Source of the DNA: Penelope pileata
Lineage: Eukaryota; Chordata; Aves; Galliformes; Cracidae
Direction of reading: 5' to 3'
Length of the DNA: 64,000 nt
NCBI GenBank assembly: GCA_013396635.1
Contig: WBMW01000797.1
Span: forward strand, 1-64,000
Shown: piece by piece, positions 1-13,100 of the stretch
Layout of the letters: each line of letters opens with the position of its first letter
Position numbering within the stretch: the stretch's first letter is position 1
The notes under the pieces: model-generated
What the model saw: only the letters and a program-made list of their open reading frames with translations
The model's database searches: none
Told to the model about the DNA's origin: nothing
Program-made: the position numbers and the translations under genes

Positions 1-200
1 CGGCCGCCATAGCCGAGGGACCGCGCCCCGCCCTCAGCGCTTCCCCCGGCCGCTGCCGGGCGTGCGGGAGCGATGTCGGGCTTCAGCCCCGAGCTGATCG
101 ATTACCTGGAGGGGAAGATCTCCTTCGAGGAGTTCGAGCGGCGGCGGGAGGAGCGNCGGCCGCCGCCTCCTGTTCAATGCGTGTAGGCTTCCGAGAGGCC
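1..200 (+). promoter_or_regulatory. GTF3C3 CpG-island promoter edge and 5'UTR
   Basis: The first 200 bases are very GC- and CpG-rich and contain the start codon at 73. A GCCGCCAT motif at 3-10 matches the core of a YY1 site (reverse of ATGGCGGC), common just downstream of housekeeping start sites. No TATA box is seen, although only 72 bases lie upstream of the ATG. The transcription start may lie in or just before the window. The island assignment is seen directly; the YY1 call is inference from a short motif. Confidence 0.6.
73..180 (+). CDS. GTF3C3: GTF3C3 exon 1, interrupted by an unresolved base
   Basis: ATG 73 opens MSGFSPELIDYLEGKISFEE followed by FERRREER, identical to the human N-terminus as remembered. 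An N at 156 falls in the next Arg codon. Beyond it the reading turns into a Pro-rich stretch and a TAG at 184, whereas human continues with a Lys/Glu-rich segment of about 11 residues before the exon 2 homology. Exon 2 starts in phase 0, so exon 1 must end in phase 0. A weak phase-0 donor (GTGTAG at 181) exists, but it would replace the Lys/Glu-rich segment. The simpler reading is that the N stands for missing GC-rich sequence containing the true exon end. Positions 73-155 are secure; the 3' limit is not. Confidence 0.8.
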
Positions 201-3200
201 TTGCCTCACGCTTACGGCTTCCCTGTAACGCCGCATAAACAATGGCCGCTGCAGCCAGCAGTCAGGGAATGGTCACCATCGGGTCACCTCGCGTCCGTAA
301 GGATGCAGATGTCTTAAAGCAGCGCTGCTGGGCTGTTTGTGTTTAAATGCACAGCTCTCCTGTCCCGCCTGCTGCGCAGAGCTGGCAGCCGGGGCCTAAC
401 TGCTGGTCCTGAGCGTCAGGGGGCAGGGGCTGCTCCCTGCAGAGCTGTGGTAACCCGGCTGTGTGCGCAGGACGGCGAGGGTGCCTCTGCTGAGGAGAAC
501 GCTGATGACATCGACGCGCCGTCCTCGTCCAGAAAGGCCTCTGGGAAATCCCAAAGTCAGGATGAAACGGATGGTAAATGTCAATGTGACAGTTTCACTG
601 AAAAATGTTTTTTAAAGGTGACTGAAAGATTTGCTCTCAAATATCTGACTTTCTGTGCAAACCTGTCTGCTGCTTTGAACCTGTGGGTACTGACACATTT
701 TACGTCTTTGTAGGGTGTTCCTGTTTGTATGTAGGCTTTTGCTTTGGTGGTTTTAAGGAGCTGGATCTGGCCAGCCAGTCATCTTCATTTTTCTGGGAAA
801 CGCTCCTGTTTGTTCCCCTCCTGGCTTCCTAACCACGTGGTCTCTGTCATTCACTCACAGATGTCAGAAAGTCTTTTGCCTGTGTTTTGCTTGGGTTTGC
901 TGTGTTCATCTCTTTGCTACCCTTCTTGACTGAGGCTTGAGTGTTTCGGAATGTTTGATTCTACTGTGTGAGAGTGTTGCCTTCCTCCACTGTCATCCAA
1001 AGGAAAATAAAATTGCTAAAAAGAAGAGGCTGTTTTTTCTGTTTGTTTGTTTTCCCTTTTGCTCAGTTATCCTAATTTTCTGCTGGACATGCCTGGTTAC
1101 CTGGAAAGGTTCCTTAGAACCTTACCAAAATAACCTTAACTTTGTGTGGATTCCTGTGTAATGAGAGGACTCCCAGGAAGTGGCAGGAGGAGCAGCACTT
1201 TGTTTGGTTTGTGTCACTGCTCGGTGATCCCGTGGCTCAGGTTCTGGATTTGTGCTTGGGCCTGGAGTGCTGCAGTCTGCTCCAGACACCTTTAGAGTGT
1301 GTATGTCCTGCTGGATGTGCACTGCCATATCTTCTGGGGCATATCCTGGGGGATTGCCAATACTGTGAGATATAAAAGTGCAATTTTTGATCTCTCTGCA
1401 TTGGTCCTTGGACTCCTTTTGCTACTTCAGCTACAAATTCTCATAACTCTTTTTATTTTTTGGTCTGCTTTTTTCTTCTCTTAAATATCAAAAATAGGCA
1501 AATAGTCCCTAAGAAAAATGTTAGAAAAGGTCGTTGTTAAAATCACTTTTGATACACTCCTGTTCAGAGCTGATCTGCTACGATCAACAGCCAAGGAGAA
1601 TTAGATAAAAGGGAAATGAAATTACTAATTATTTGTTCTGGATCGTGGAGGAGCAGAAGTCTTGATTTTTAGACACTTAATATCCAGGTCAAAATAAAAA
1701 GAACAAAATATATTTAGAAGGCTGTAGAATGTGCCAGCTCAGGTGTAGTACCTAAAATCCTTCTTGTCCATCAACTGTAGATTTGTTTTTCAGTTCTAAC
1801 TTTATATTGTAGGTGCAACTCTATCAAATCTTTCAGTGCCTGATCCCCCAACTCAAAACTTTCAGCACCACATATTTTGTTGGCTATCAGATGAAGAGAA
1901 GCATATAAAAATGCTGTGAGAATGTTTATTTTGGACGTACAGCATTATACGTTTATTTATGTTAAAGAATTTTGTTAGTTCTTTTTCTGGAGTTATGTTA
2001 ATAATCTGGGTTTTGCATTTACACAGGTTAAAAGGTACTCATTGTCACGGACAGAGTGGTTAGAAGATCTTATTTTAAATTACTTCTAAAAATTGTCCTC
2101 CACGTTATTGTTCAGTGTAATTGTCTGCTCACTCAGCCTCTTCAGCTGAAAAGCTGTGTTCCATCCTGCTAGGTCGGTCGCTGAAAATTGCTTAATATGT
2201 TTCTCTTTATAGATCGAGAGAAATGCGGAATGAACTGTTGCTTCATTCTGTGTGCTCCTCCACGCTTTCTTATCAAATATCCAAAAAATGTTAGAGGCTG
2301 CGGGATACTAAGCATTGGTGATGAATAGCACAGTGGTTGAAAACTGACGAGGCTGTATAAAGCCCTTCTGCATTTCTGCAGGCCTTTTCTATAGAACAGC
2401 TCTTTCAAGTAGGCTGCTAGTTATGAAGAATTCTCTTCTCTCTGCACTTGTCCTGATAATGCAGCACAATTTTGATAATGTCATAAACCTTTTCTGCTTC
2501 TTTCTCAACCAGGAGAAACTGCAGATGGCGTCAGTAAATCTGTTCATCGAGTCTTTGCGTCCATGATTGGGGAAAATGAAGATGAGGAGGAGGATGAAGA
2601 GGAAGAAGAAGAAGAGGAAGAAGAAACTACTGAGCAGCCCACAGCTGGAGATGTTTTTGTGCTGGAGATGGTACTTAATCGTGAGACCAAGAAAATGATG
2701 AAAGCAAGTATTTGAACTTTCACGTAACTTCTCTGTAGTTCATGAAGTATAGTAAATAAATGCCACCTTGCATGATCTAAGCCACTTGCTGGAATTGCCT
2801 GAAAATAGTACTGCGTAGGATACTCTGCTTATGTTGGTGTGTCCTGTCTGGTTTTTTAGAAGATTACTTCAGATTGCTGTTTGAGAACTTTCAGAAATAA
2901 TGAAGCGAGATTTTTCTGGTCTGGATTTTATTTGTGTTAGATATCAGAGTTATACTGTCAGTTACGAAAACCAGTAAATGCTTTGCTCAGTCATTTCCAT
3001 GTCATTAGCACATGAACAGTTGTTTGTTAGGTTGTGTAAAGCACAGGTGTGTCTGAGGTCTCCTGAATTTGGTCTTAACTGAATTGTCGATAGAAACAGT
3101 TTCTCTTTTCTATTTAGGAGAAAAGACCTCGCAGCAAACTTCCTCGTGCCTTGAGGGGTCTGATGGGAGAAGCCAATATCAGGTTTGCGCGAGGAGAACG

Positions 3201-6200
3201 TGAGGAAGCTATTCTGATGTGCATGGAAATCATTCGACAAGGTATTTTAGAATGGCCCAAAATTCTGGCTTCAACAATGGGGTGAAATTGCCACGTGTGT
3301 CAGGAAATTCGGTGTAGCTTTACCAATGATGGAAATAGTGCAAGAAATGTCCATGTGTAACTAGTGTGAAATGAAGAATATGTAGTGCATTTCTGTTATT
3401 GCTTTGCTTTTGAGAAGAAACTAGCACCCTAATTCTGCAGCTTTACGCAGATTACTTCTATTGCCTTTGTAGAACTAGAAGCAAAGTATAAAGAGCTATT
3501 GGCATGACTTGTGGAAAAAATGCTGCAAATTGTTGTTGTTAGGTTCCATCAGGCTGTTTAATGATTTATAAAAAAGGAATTGAAAGCTTGTCTGCAAGAT
3601 TTTTTTTCTGAATTGAAGCAATGATGTTGATGTTTCATATAATTCTGATATCTGCACTTTGAAGAAAGACAAGTTATTGGTTTTCAAGTCATTTCTAAAA
3701 CAATAGTTCTTAATTGTGCTCTTTGTCTTTTTGTAGCTCCTCTTGCCCATGAGCCCTTCTCTACTCTTGCCATGATCTATGAAGACCAGGGTGATATGGA
3801 GAAGTCCTTACAGTTTGAACTGATTGCAGCTCACTTAAATCCTAGTGATACTGAGGAGTGGGTTAGACTGGCAGAAATGTCCCTGGAACAGGACAATATA
3901 AAACAGGCTATTTTTTGCTATGCAAAAGGTAACGTTGCTGTGATTTTCATATGTTAAAGTAAATGTTAGTTAGGTGCTAATGGCAATCACTGTGTTTTCT
4001 TCTGCTTTCCAATTTAGTTTGTTGCAGTTTGCTAAGATTCCAGTACCTTTATCCAGAGTTTGATGAAAGATTAATGAATCTCTAACATAGGATGTAATTT
4101 TCTTACAAAAAGCTTGTGTGTGTAACGATGTGTCCACTAACATTCTGTCAGTGAGCAAGTCATGTTACCTTATGATTTTGGAGTAGGAAAGGAGATACCG
4201 GGTTGAATTTATTTCACCAGGAGCATGTACATATTTTGCAATCTGGTTTACTTCCATGTTTGCCAGGGCTTTGGCAGTGGAGTCATCAAGTAGATGAATA
4301 TGAAGTCCATTATTTCCTTTTTCTCATCTTGGCTACTGGTATGCTTTTTCTTGTTGCAGCTTTGAAGTATGACCCAACCAATGTGCGCTATCTGTGGGAG
4401 AGATCAAGCCTGTATGAGCAGCTGGGGGAACATAAGCTGGCTATGGATGGCTACCGGCGTATTTTGAATCTCCTGTCTCCCTCTGATGGAGAACGGTTTA
4501 TGCAGCTGGCTAGAGACATGGCAAAGTAAGTTGGAATTAAGAAAAAGCAAAACAAAACAAAAAAAACATTATTTGGTTTTCCAGAGTTCCTCAAAGTCTG
4601 GTGTTAGTAAGCTTTTTTGCTGATTCAAACTGGGTACGTGGCTAAATCAGGGCACACAGGTGTTTTTGCTGGGGATGACCTCATGTACAAGCACACACTC
4701 CTCACATACATGTTTCCAAAGCCTAACACGTGGGGATTATCCTGTGTGCAGTCAATGCGTCATCACAGAAGTGTTGTGTTCTCTTAGAGTAGGAGAATAA
4801 AATACAGATAGTGGTTACTGAAAAAATACCTCTAGTATACGATTGTATACAAATACAGTACTACATTTTTCTATCTGTAATATCACTGGAGATCCAGCAT
4901 CTTACTGCCAGCAACTCTGGATGAAACTAAGTACTCAATCTGAAACGCAGTCTTTAAAATGGTATAGTTTTGTATATAGCAGTTTGTGATTTGTTTTGGG
5001 ACTGAGTAGAAATCCGCCACTTTCCCTATTCTGCTAATGGGAGGGAGAAGACCAAGCCTGAGGCAGAGGAGGCTGGTGGTTCAAACCTGTAACTCTCTTG
5101 TACTTCTCAGTAAGTTGTTTAACTACTTTATAACTCAGCTTTCTCACGTGTCACTTGGAGAAAGCTGTTACTGGACTGTTTGAAAGCCAGTAGTTAAGTC
5201 TTTAGATTTTCTTGGTTGTGAAATATGCCAAAAAATAGAAGAATTGTATTGTAACGGTATGGTTATTGGAGTCTTTTGTGAGACCAGGTTCCTGCAATAC
5301 GTTATTGATACCTGGTACAAGGTGAGAGGCAGTGTAATGGAAACTCCTGTCACGTCCCAACATTTAGGGGATTATTTGAACGTGTAGGGGATTATTGGTA
5401 ATGATTTGAAATGCATAAAAATTGTCAAAAGTTGCAAGGAAAGAAAAACTACCGTCTTTCTCACTGTCTTTTGTAATTTACATCCCTTAACATATTTGCT
5501 GATAGACAAAAATAGAAGCAAAGAAATACGAAGAACCTTTTACTTGTGGTCAAAGCACATATTGTCAGTTACCTCAAATACTTAGTATCTCATATCTGCA
5601 TTTTGTAGGAGTTATTATGAAGCCAACGATGCCCCATCTGCTATTGAGATCATAGAAGAAGCCTTCGCTAAGCATCAGAGCCTTGTCTCCATGGAAGATG
5701 TTAATATAGCAGCTGAACTGTATATTTCCTCCAAACAGTATGACAAAGCACTGGCGGTATGGAGAGTTACCTGCGTTTGTCCTTTGTGTTCAACAGCTCT
5801 TTGCCAGCCAGGATGGAAGTTTATGTTCCTGTTCTGCTTAAATATGGTCATATTCCTGTAGTAATACAGCTGATCACACAGAGATTGCTTCCAATTAATT
5901 TTATAGTAATCTGCATTGGAGTTAACACTGGGGGCTGGTAGACTTGTGTGCTGTTCCAGATTTAAAGTTTTGAGGTTGCTTCTCTATGATTGCTGTAACC
6001 TCAGTAGCCATAGAACTGTGAGCTGATTTGGGGCTCTGTTGTACTACCAGCAAAGGGCGTTCTCTAAGGTGAAGGTTAAAAGAAAGGCACTGAATGGCTT
6101 CATGCTTCACATGCAGACACTTGTGCTTTATTTGGTATACCTGTGTTATGACTACTAATTTTGGTTGAAACATCAGGAAAATATTCTAGAAGGACACTAG

Positions 6201-7153
6201 AACTTGACTCTGAGACATGAGGAATCGGAGAAGATCACGTATCTGTTCCCAGTTTGCTCTAGTGCTTGTTACCTTCTCTTCTGAGGCATGTTTCCTAGTT
6301 GATTTGGTCTGACTTTGAGATAAATATCTTAACAATCTGGCCATTATTTTACTTTCCCAGAGTGAAGAGCCATTAATAATTGGGACTTTCTCCTCATCAA
6401 CATTCTTATCTGCTGATATCAAATTATTTTTTTTCCCCCTCCACAAATTTTATTTAGTTCCCTCTGTCTGTGTAAAGCATCACACTGACACAGCCTGCAA
6501 ACAGTTCCACTGACTCTTCTCTGTATCTTCTTTTAGTTTAAAAATCAAACAGTTAATTCTATCTACACAGTATTTGGGTACCAGATTTATTAATACAGTG
6601 CTCAGCTGTAGAACTATTCCATGTTTCCTCCTGATGGTTCTGCTCAAGTCTGTTCCTGTGATGGTGCTTCTTGTTCCTAGATGGTTGAATCTGTATTTGA
6701 GCTGGTTAATGGAGGGCCATGTGTTTATTTATCATTTTTGTTTTGGCAACAGTAATTACTTAAATATTTACTTTACAATTCATGAATGAAAATACCTAAT
6801 GGCCTTGGGCCTTAGACCAACAATCCTTTACACTTGTGCATTTCCCCTCGCTCAGCTCCCTGCTTGGCAAGTGAGTGTTTTGACTCATCTGTCTTTGTTT
6901 TTAATTTTTTTAGTGAGTTGTTCTGTTGAATTGTACTAGTTTTATTGAGGTTATGATGTATGACCAGGGCTGTTGTAAAACGTCTGACCGTGGATTTTAT
7001 TTTATTGTATTCGAACTGAGACAAACTGTGCAATTCCCTTGCAGTGTATTCGGATGAGCAAAACTTGAAGCACTGGGGAAAGCTTATTGTTTACCTGGTG
7101 CTTTCCTTTCTTTATCTGTCTTAAAGCTACAGAAAGAAGCCAAAAATGTTGTT

Positions 7154-7198
<45 letters not shown>

Positions 7199-10100
7199 AA
7201 ACCCTTTTCTAGTTGTGATGATGTAAAGTAACTATTTTATTTGGTAAGGAGATGCTAATTAGATCTAAGAAGTCCAAAAATAGTGGACAAAGACACAAGG
7301 TGATCAGACTTCGTACTGGTGAACTAACCCCAAGTGAAATGAATGCTGCTTTTCTTCTGACAAATTCTGTGATGTCTACAGAAACTGCCATGTGGGCTGA
7401 TTACTCCATATATCCTTTAAATCTTTAAAATGATCTGAGTTACTCTTCTGTTTTAGGTTATTACTGATTTTGCAGGAATTGTACTTGAAAAGAAGGAGTC
7501 AGAAAAAAGTCCCGCTGAGGAGAAAAAAGGTATATAGTTAACAAGCGGTTAGTTGTGACCCTTCTGTTTGTCTGATATGACATTTTTCTTCTGCTCATCT
7601 AATGTGACATTTTTCTTTCCATTACCTTTTCAACTCACGGGTACATTTTGATGTATATTGACAGGCTTTTCTCTTTAGAATCTCTTCAGCATGACCTCAC
7701 CATTCTCTAAGGAGTTACTCTCCTGTCCAATTAGCCCTGGTGACTCATTAGGGACAAGGACCACTCTCCTGGCAACTGGAGGCCTTTTAAAGTTCTAAAC
7801 ATTCCTCTGAGTATTCACATCAGGACAGTTATTCCTGTTAGCTAAATAACTTCTGAAAAAAAAAATCAGATAAACTTAGTGGCATTTCTTATCAAGAAAT
7901 CAGCCTTTGACCTGAAACTAATATTCTTTGTAAATTCAACTTCTTTTCCTAAACATTTAAATGTTTTGGCATACAGATATCTAGGGATGTTAGTCTGCAA
8001 TTGTGACTTGAATAAAACAGGTTGTCTTGAAATCGATTTCATGAAAGCCATTGCTCAAGGCTGAAGATGTTTCTGTTTGGGCTGTATGCCAGCTTTTAAG
8101 GAGACAGTCTGTTTTATAATTCACCTGGTCAGTTGTTTCATCAGTCCAATCCAAACCCAATGTAGATGTAAGATAGTTCTGTTGGTGTTTTAATTTAATG
8201 GAACAGATAGAAGTATAGATGATCAATGAACATGGTGTTCAGAACGGCTGTCCTGAGAGGAACTTCTAACAAATAATTTTTAGGGAGCAAAACTCTAATG
8301 AGTCTGAGGGCTAAAATACAGCATTGCCATTACCTGCAGTATGTCATTTCTAAAGACAAAGCTTCTGAACTACCCACGAGCTTGGTTCCTCACCATCTGT
8401 TGCTTTATAACTTTTTTTTGAATGCTTCTTGCTTTGCTTTCCTTCAAAAGAACGTCTTCCTTTCAGTTTTAAACAAAAGTAAGCTGCCAGTCAAGTGTGG
8501 ATTCAAAATTAAATAACTTTTGGCTTACCTGGTGTTACTGAGGGCAATCTCTTTCTGTTTAAGATGATACAGCAGCAGTGGTAGAAACTCAGGAAAGCCA
8601 GGAGACGGTGACTGACAGCGAAGATCATCCAGTTGCTGAATCGAGTGCTGCAGGTAAGCAGTTCAGTTGTTGAATCTAGTACAATTCTGTATACTCAGGA
8701 ATCAGTCTGCAATCACAGCAAAATTATGAAAGTTTCTCACAGTAGGGAAAGAGGCTTTGATTGAGAAAAGGTTTCTTGTGTACTGTCTTCTTTACCCATA
8801 ACTTTTGACAGTCAGCCACAAAAGTCAAAAGTGTTCTCCCAGGACTTACCCACTTTGAAAATAAAATTGTTCATTTTGTGTGAATTTATCAGCAGGTGAA
8901 TAGTTGCTCCAATGCTGAGTATTAAGATGCTTGGAGAACGATGAATGAATCTGCGTGCTGTGATTTGCTATAATTGTATGTGGATGGAGAAGGCTGTGGG
9001 GAAGCCTTGAACAGAGTGCTTTGGAGCTTTATGGGCTGCATGTGCAGGAAATACGGTGGTGGAGTTTTACTGTGTGACCTTCAGTTTGCTAGCACTCATG
9101 CTTTCATTTTCATCAGATTGCATTTGTTCTAGGTGTTACGTAGTGTTCTGTAGTTGTCTGTGTTGCACAGTGTATGCAGCCAGGTCCCTGGTACACAGGG
9201 CTTAGTTTAATGGGGACATATAGCTTAATGCAGAATATTTCCTTGAGAAAGGAAATATAGCCCAGAGAGGTGCGCGGGGCTCTGTGAAATGCTTTGTAGA
9301 GCTTAAAGGTTCAGAGAGAAATTTTTTTGTCTTCTCACAGCTGCGGAGAAGGTTAGCTGCTGTATACCTGAAGGGGTTCCCATAGACATCACAGTCAAGC
9401 TGATGGTTTGCTTGGTGCACTTGAACATCCTAGAGCCGCTCAATGTAAGTAGAAACAAACTCAGAAGTTGGGATAAATTAACAAAGCAAGTGATTTTTCC
9501 GGTCTTCATATGACTGAGGTCATTGAGAGGGCTTTGGAGATTCTTTTTTCTTTCCTCCCGCTCCCAGACATAGACCTATGAAACCTCTAATAGCAGAAAT
9601 TGTATTTTTGTCCTTATATGTTATGCTGCCAGCTGAGAGTATTACTAAGGGACTGTAATGACAGCCTGAGTGCTGTGACATAGCCAGGACCACACTGCAA
9701 GGTCTGGAACACTGAGGAACGTATCGTCACTTTGTTTTAAAGCCCTGGTGAATCTTAAGACTGTTTGTTTGAAAGATATGGAGAAGTAGAATGTAGAATG
9801 TCTAGAATGGTGAAATGTGGCTTTTTCAACAATTGTGAAATTCAGATCTTTATTTTTCACTTCCAAACTAACACTTAAGTAGGGAAAGTGTAGCTCAAGA
9901 TGCAAATAGCATAAAAATCGTAGCATAAAAAGGTAAAATTCCAAAAAGCAGATCTTAAAACAGTGTTGTTAGAGGCTATTTGTAGTTTTTAGTGATTTGT
10001 TTGTTTGCTTTTAAAGCCTCTTTTGACCAGTCTGGTGGAACAAAATCCAGAAGAAATGGGTGACTTGTATTTGGACGTTGCAGAGGCATTTCTGGATGTT

Positions 10101-13100
10101 GGAGAATACAACTCAGCACTGCCTCTCTTGAGCTCCCTCGTCTGTTCTGAACGGTACAACCTGGCTGTCGTCTGGCTTCGGCATGCAGGTAAGGAGCAGG
10201 GCTGCTGTGTACGTGATGCTGAGAGGTGATATTGCAGTGCTGAGCATTTCCAGAGAACTTTGTCTAAGATCACTGAAGCTTAGATACATGTGTTGAACAA
10301 TAATATTTTCAAAACTGTAACTGGAGTTTACTGTGACAACCCTGTCATGCAGGGTTTTCTTGTTCTTGTTACAAACTGAAATTTCCTTCAGCTAAAAACG
10401 CTTTATTTTCATCTAAACAAACAGCGTCTATTCTGCATTCCATTCTGTGTCAGCTGATGATACTTCAGTGAAATTATAGATGCATCATTGCATATTTCTG
10501 AATATTGTCACTTCAATAAAGCATGTTTAGAGCGGCTTTACCTGGAAAAGCATCTGGAAAGTATGTTACTATTTTGCTAGCATTGAATCTTCTTTTTCTG
10601 TCATCTAAGTGTATGGTGTTGTGTATGGTATATCTAGAGTGCTTGAAGGCTTTGGGACACATGGAGCGTGCTGCAGAGAGTTATGCTAAAGTTGTTGATC
10701 TTGCTCCATTGCATCTGGATGCAAGAATCTCACTTTCAACACTTCAGCAGCAACTGGGCCGGCCTGAGAAAGCTCTGGAGGCTCTGGAACAAATGTATGA
10801 CCCAGATACACTGGCTCAGGATGCTAATGCTGCCCAGCAGGTGGGTACGGGGTTCTGTGCTTCCAGTTTAGGGTATGATATTTGCTAGCCTTTGGTAGTA
10901 ATCAAAGATGTCAGTGGTATGGGACCAGAGATTGACATTTACAGTTTTTTAGAAGCTTTTACAATCCTATTAATTCTGTATTGTGTCAAAATTGTTTGTT
11001 TTGTAAACTCTGTGGGAGTGGTTGAATAATAATGTTTGATATTACCTAGGAATTAAAGTTACTCCTCCATCGTTCAACACTGTTGTATTCCCAAGGCAAA
11101 ATGTACGGTTACGTAGACACTTTGCTTACGATGCTGGCGATGCTGTTGAAGGTAAGCCACTCTTTGCAGTTGTGCTTTATCAGACTGGAGAGCTATGAGT
11201 TGGGTTAAGACAAGGGACAAACAAACTCAGGAAGAAAACTAGTGGTTTTCTTAATTTTAATTTTCTTCTTAATTAAGAAAACAAGTGTTTTCTTAATTTT
11301 GTTAGATAAAAATCCTGCAGAAAGCCTATTAATGCTAGGGGCCCGTAATGCTGATGTTTCCTACCTGTAGTGTTCAGAACAGAGCATCATTTGGGAGCAT
11401 AATTCTTAGTACACTGATTTCAACTCCCAATTTCTGAATGTACATACAACGTGCCAGATACTAAAGCTGCTTTTTACCTGTTTAGGAGTCAACAAAATGC
11501 TTTTTTCAGATTTATTTTTATGTAGATACTAGTTTGTATTTCAATAACTTCATTTTGAATTACATAACATATCTTGTTATTTAATGAGCAAAGAAGAATT
11601 TGTTTAGTTAGCAAGTACAGCAGTGGTGGTGGTTGTCGTGTTATTTTTGTCTCTTCAGCTTGGAAGTGATAGAGGGGAATATTTAGACCTTGATTTTATC
11701 CATTTGGTTAGAGCCGTTACTGTCCCACTACGCTGGCTGAATAGCTGACCATCCACGTCTTCCTAAAACTGATACTGACAGAATGGTATCATTTTTGTTA
11801 TGCCTCTGTGCGGACAGTTTTGATTTGAATATACGTGGGGATGTTCCAATCTCAAGGGAAGTCTTAAAGCCATTTAAAGGGTTTTTGTCTTTCTTTTGCA
11901 AAGCCCAGTTTGCATTGAAGTGTGAGACGATGCAGAGATAATACCCCTATTTGGGAATGTTATCTCTTGAGATCTTGCTCTGTTGTGGCATCTCTGAGCT
12001 GCAGACTGATTCGGCATGCAGTGTGAGCAAGATGGATTGGCCGTAAAGCTGTGTTTGACAGAGGATTAATTAATGTCATCTGAAATACTGCCCCTAAATT
12101 TGTCTCTAGGTAGCGATGAGCAGAGCTCAGGTGTGTTTGATATCTAGCTCCAAATCTGGAGAGAGACACCTCTACCTTATTAAGGTGCCAAGGAATAAAA
12201 TTTCTGACAGTGATGACCAGGAGGCAGCAAACTGTGATGCAAAAGGTAACAAATGTTTATTAAAAACAAAGCAACCAGATGAACTCCTTCCATGTTTATA
12301 AATATCTGAAGTGTGGGAGGCAAACAGTTGGGGCCAGGCTCTTGTCAGTGGTGTGCAGGGATAGGACAGGGGGCAATGGCCACAAACTGGAACATGGGAA
12401 GTTCCACACAAACATACACAAGAACAAGAACGTACACAAACATACCCTTCTTCATGGGGAGGGCGATGGAGCACAGAAACAGGCTGCCCAGAGAGGTTGT
12501 GGAGTCTCCTTCTCTGGAGATGAGACTCAAGACCCATCTGGGTGCCTACCTGTGTGACCTGCTCTAGGGAACCTGCTTTGGCTGGGAGGTTGGTTGGACT
12601 CCATGTTATCTCCTGAGGTCCCTTTCAACCCCTGCAATTCTGTGATTACTGTTTTGCATGCTAAATCCATGCAGCTTGTGTTAGCGTTGTTTCATTTCTA
12701 GGAAGGCAGCAAAAATGAAGATAATGTAGCTTCAGAGAAGACAGTCTGGCTTCAGGGGACAATGCCCATCCAGAGAAAAAAATAATACAATTTCTGAATA
12801 ATTTGGATTGAGAAGGACCTATAGAGACCATATGGTCCAACATTTCCCTCAGCACAAATACATAATACATGCAACTCTAGAAAATAACAGAAATATAAGT
12901 TTTAAAAGTGATGTGATGTTTGAACTGGCCAGGCTTAGTTAAGCCAGACTGTGCTTTCTTAAGCGCTGTTTGTTAGGTGGAGGGGGAATGACTTTAATGC
13001 ATTCCTGTGCTATGTTTACAATTCAAAATGTGTATATTTCTTGTCATTTGTTCCCAAGTTTGACTGCTTTTTGCTGATATTTTAACTGCACTTAAACTGA

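Noticed and set aside
7570..7640. Doubled tatgacatttttctt / tgtgacatttttctt units
   Set aside because: A short local duplication in intron 8 of GTF3C3 with no functional indication.
10440..10500. Possible box C/D snoRNA (TGATGA-like motif) in GTF3C3 intron 11
   Set aside because: No convincing C/D box pair with a terminal stem could be placed.
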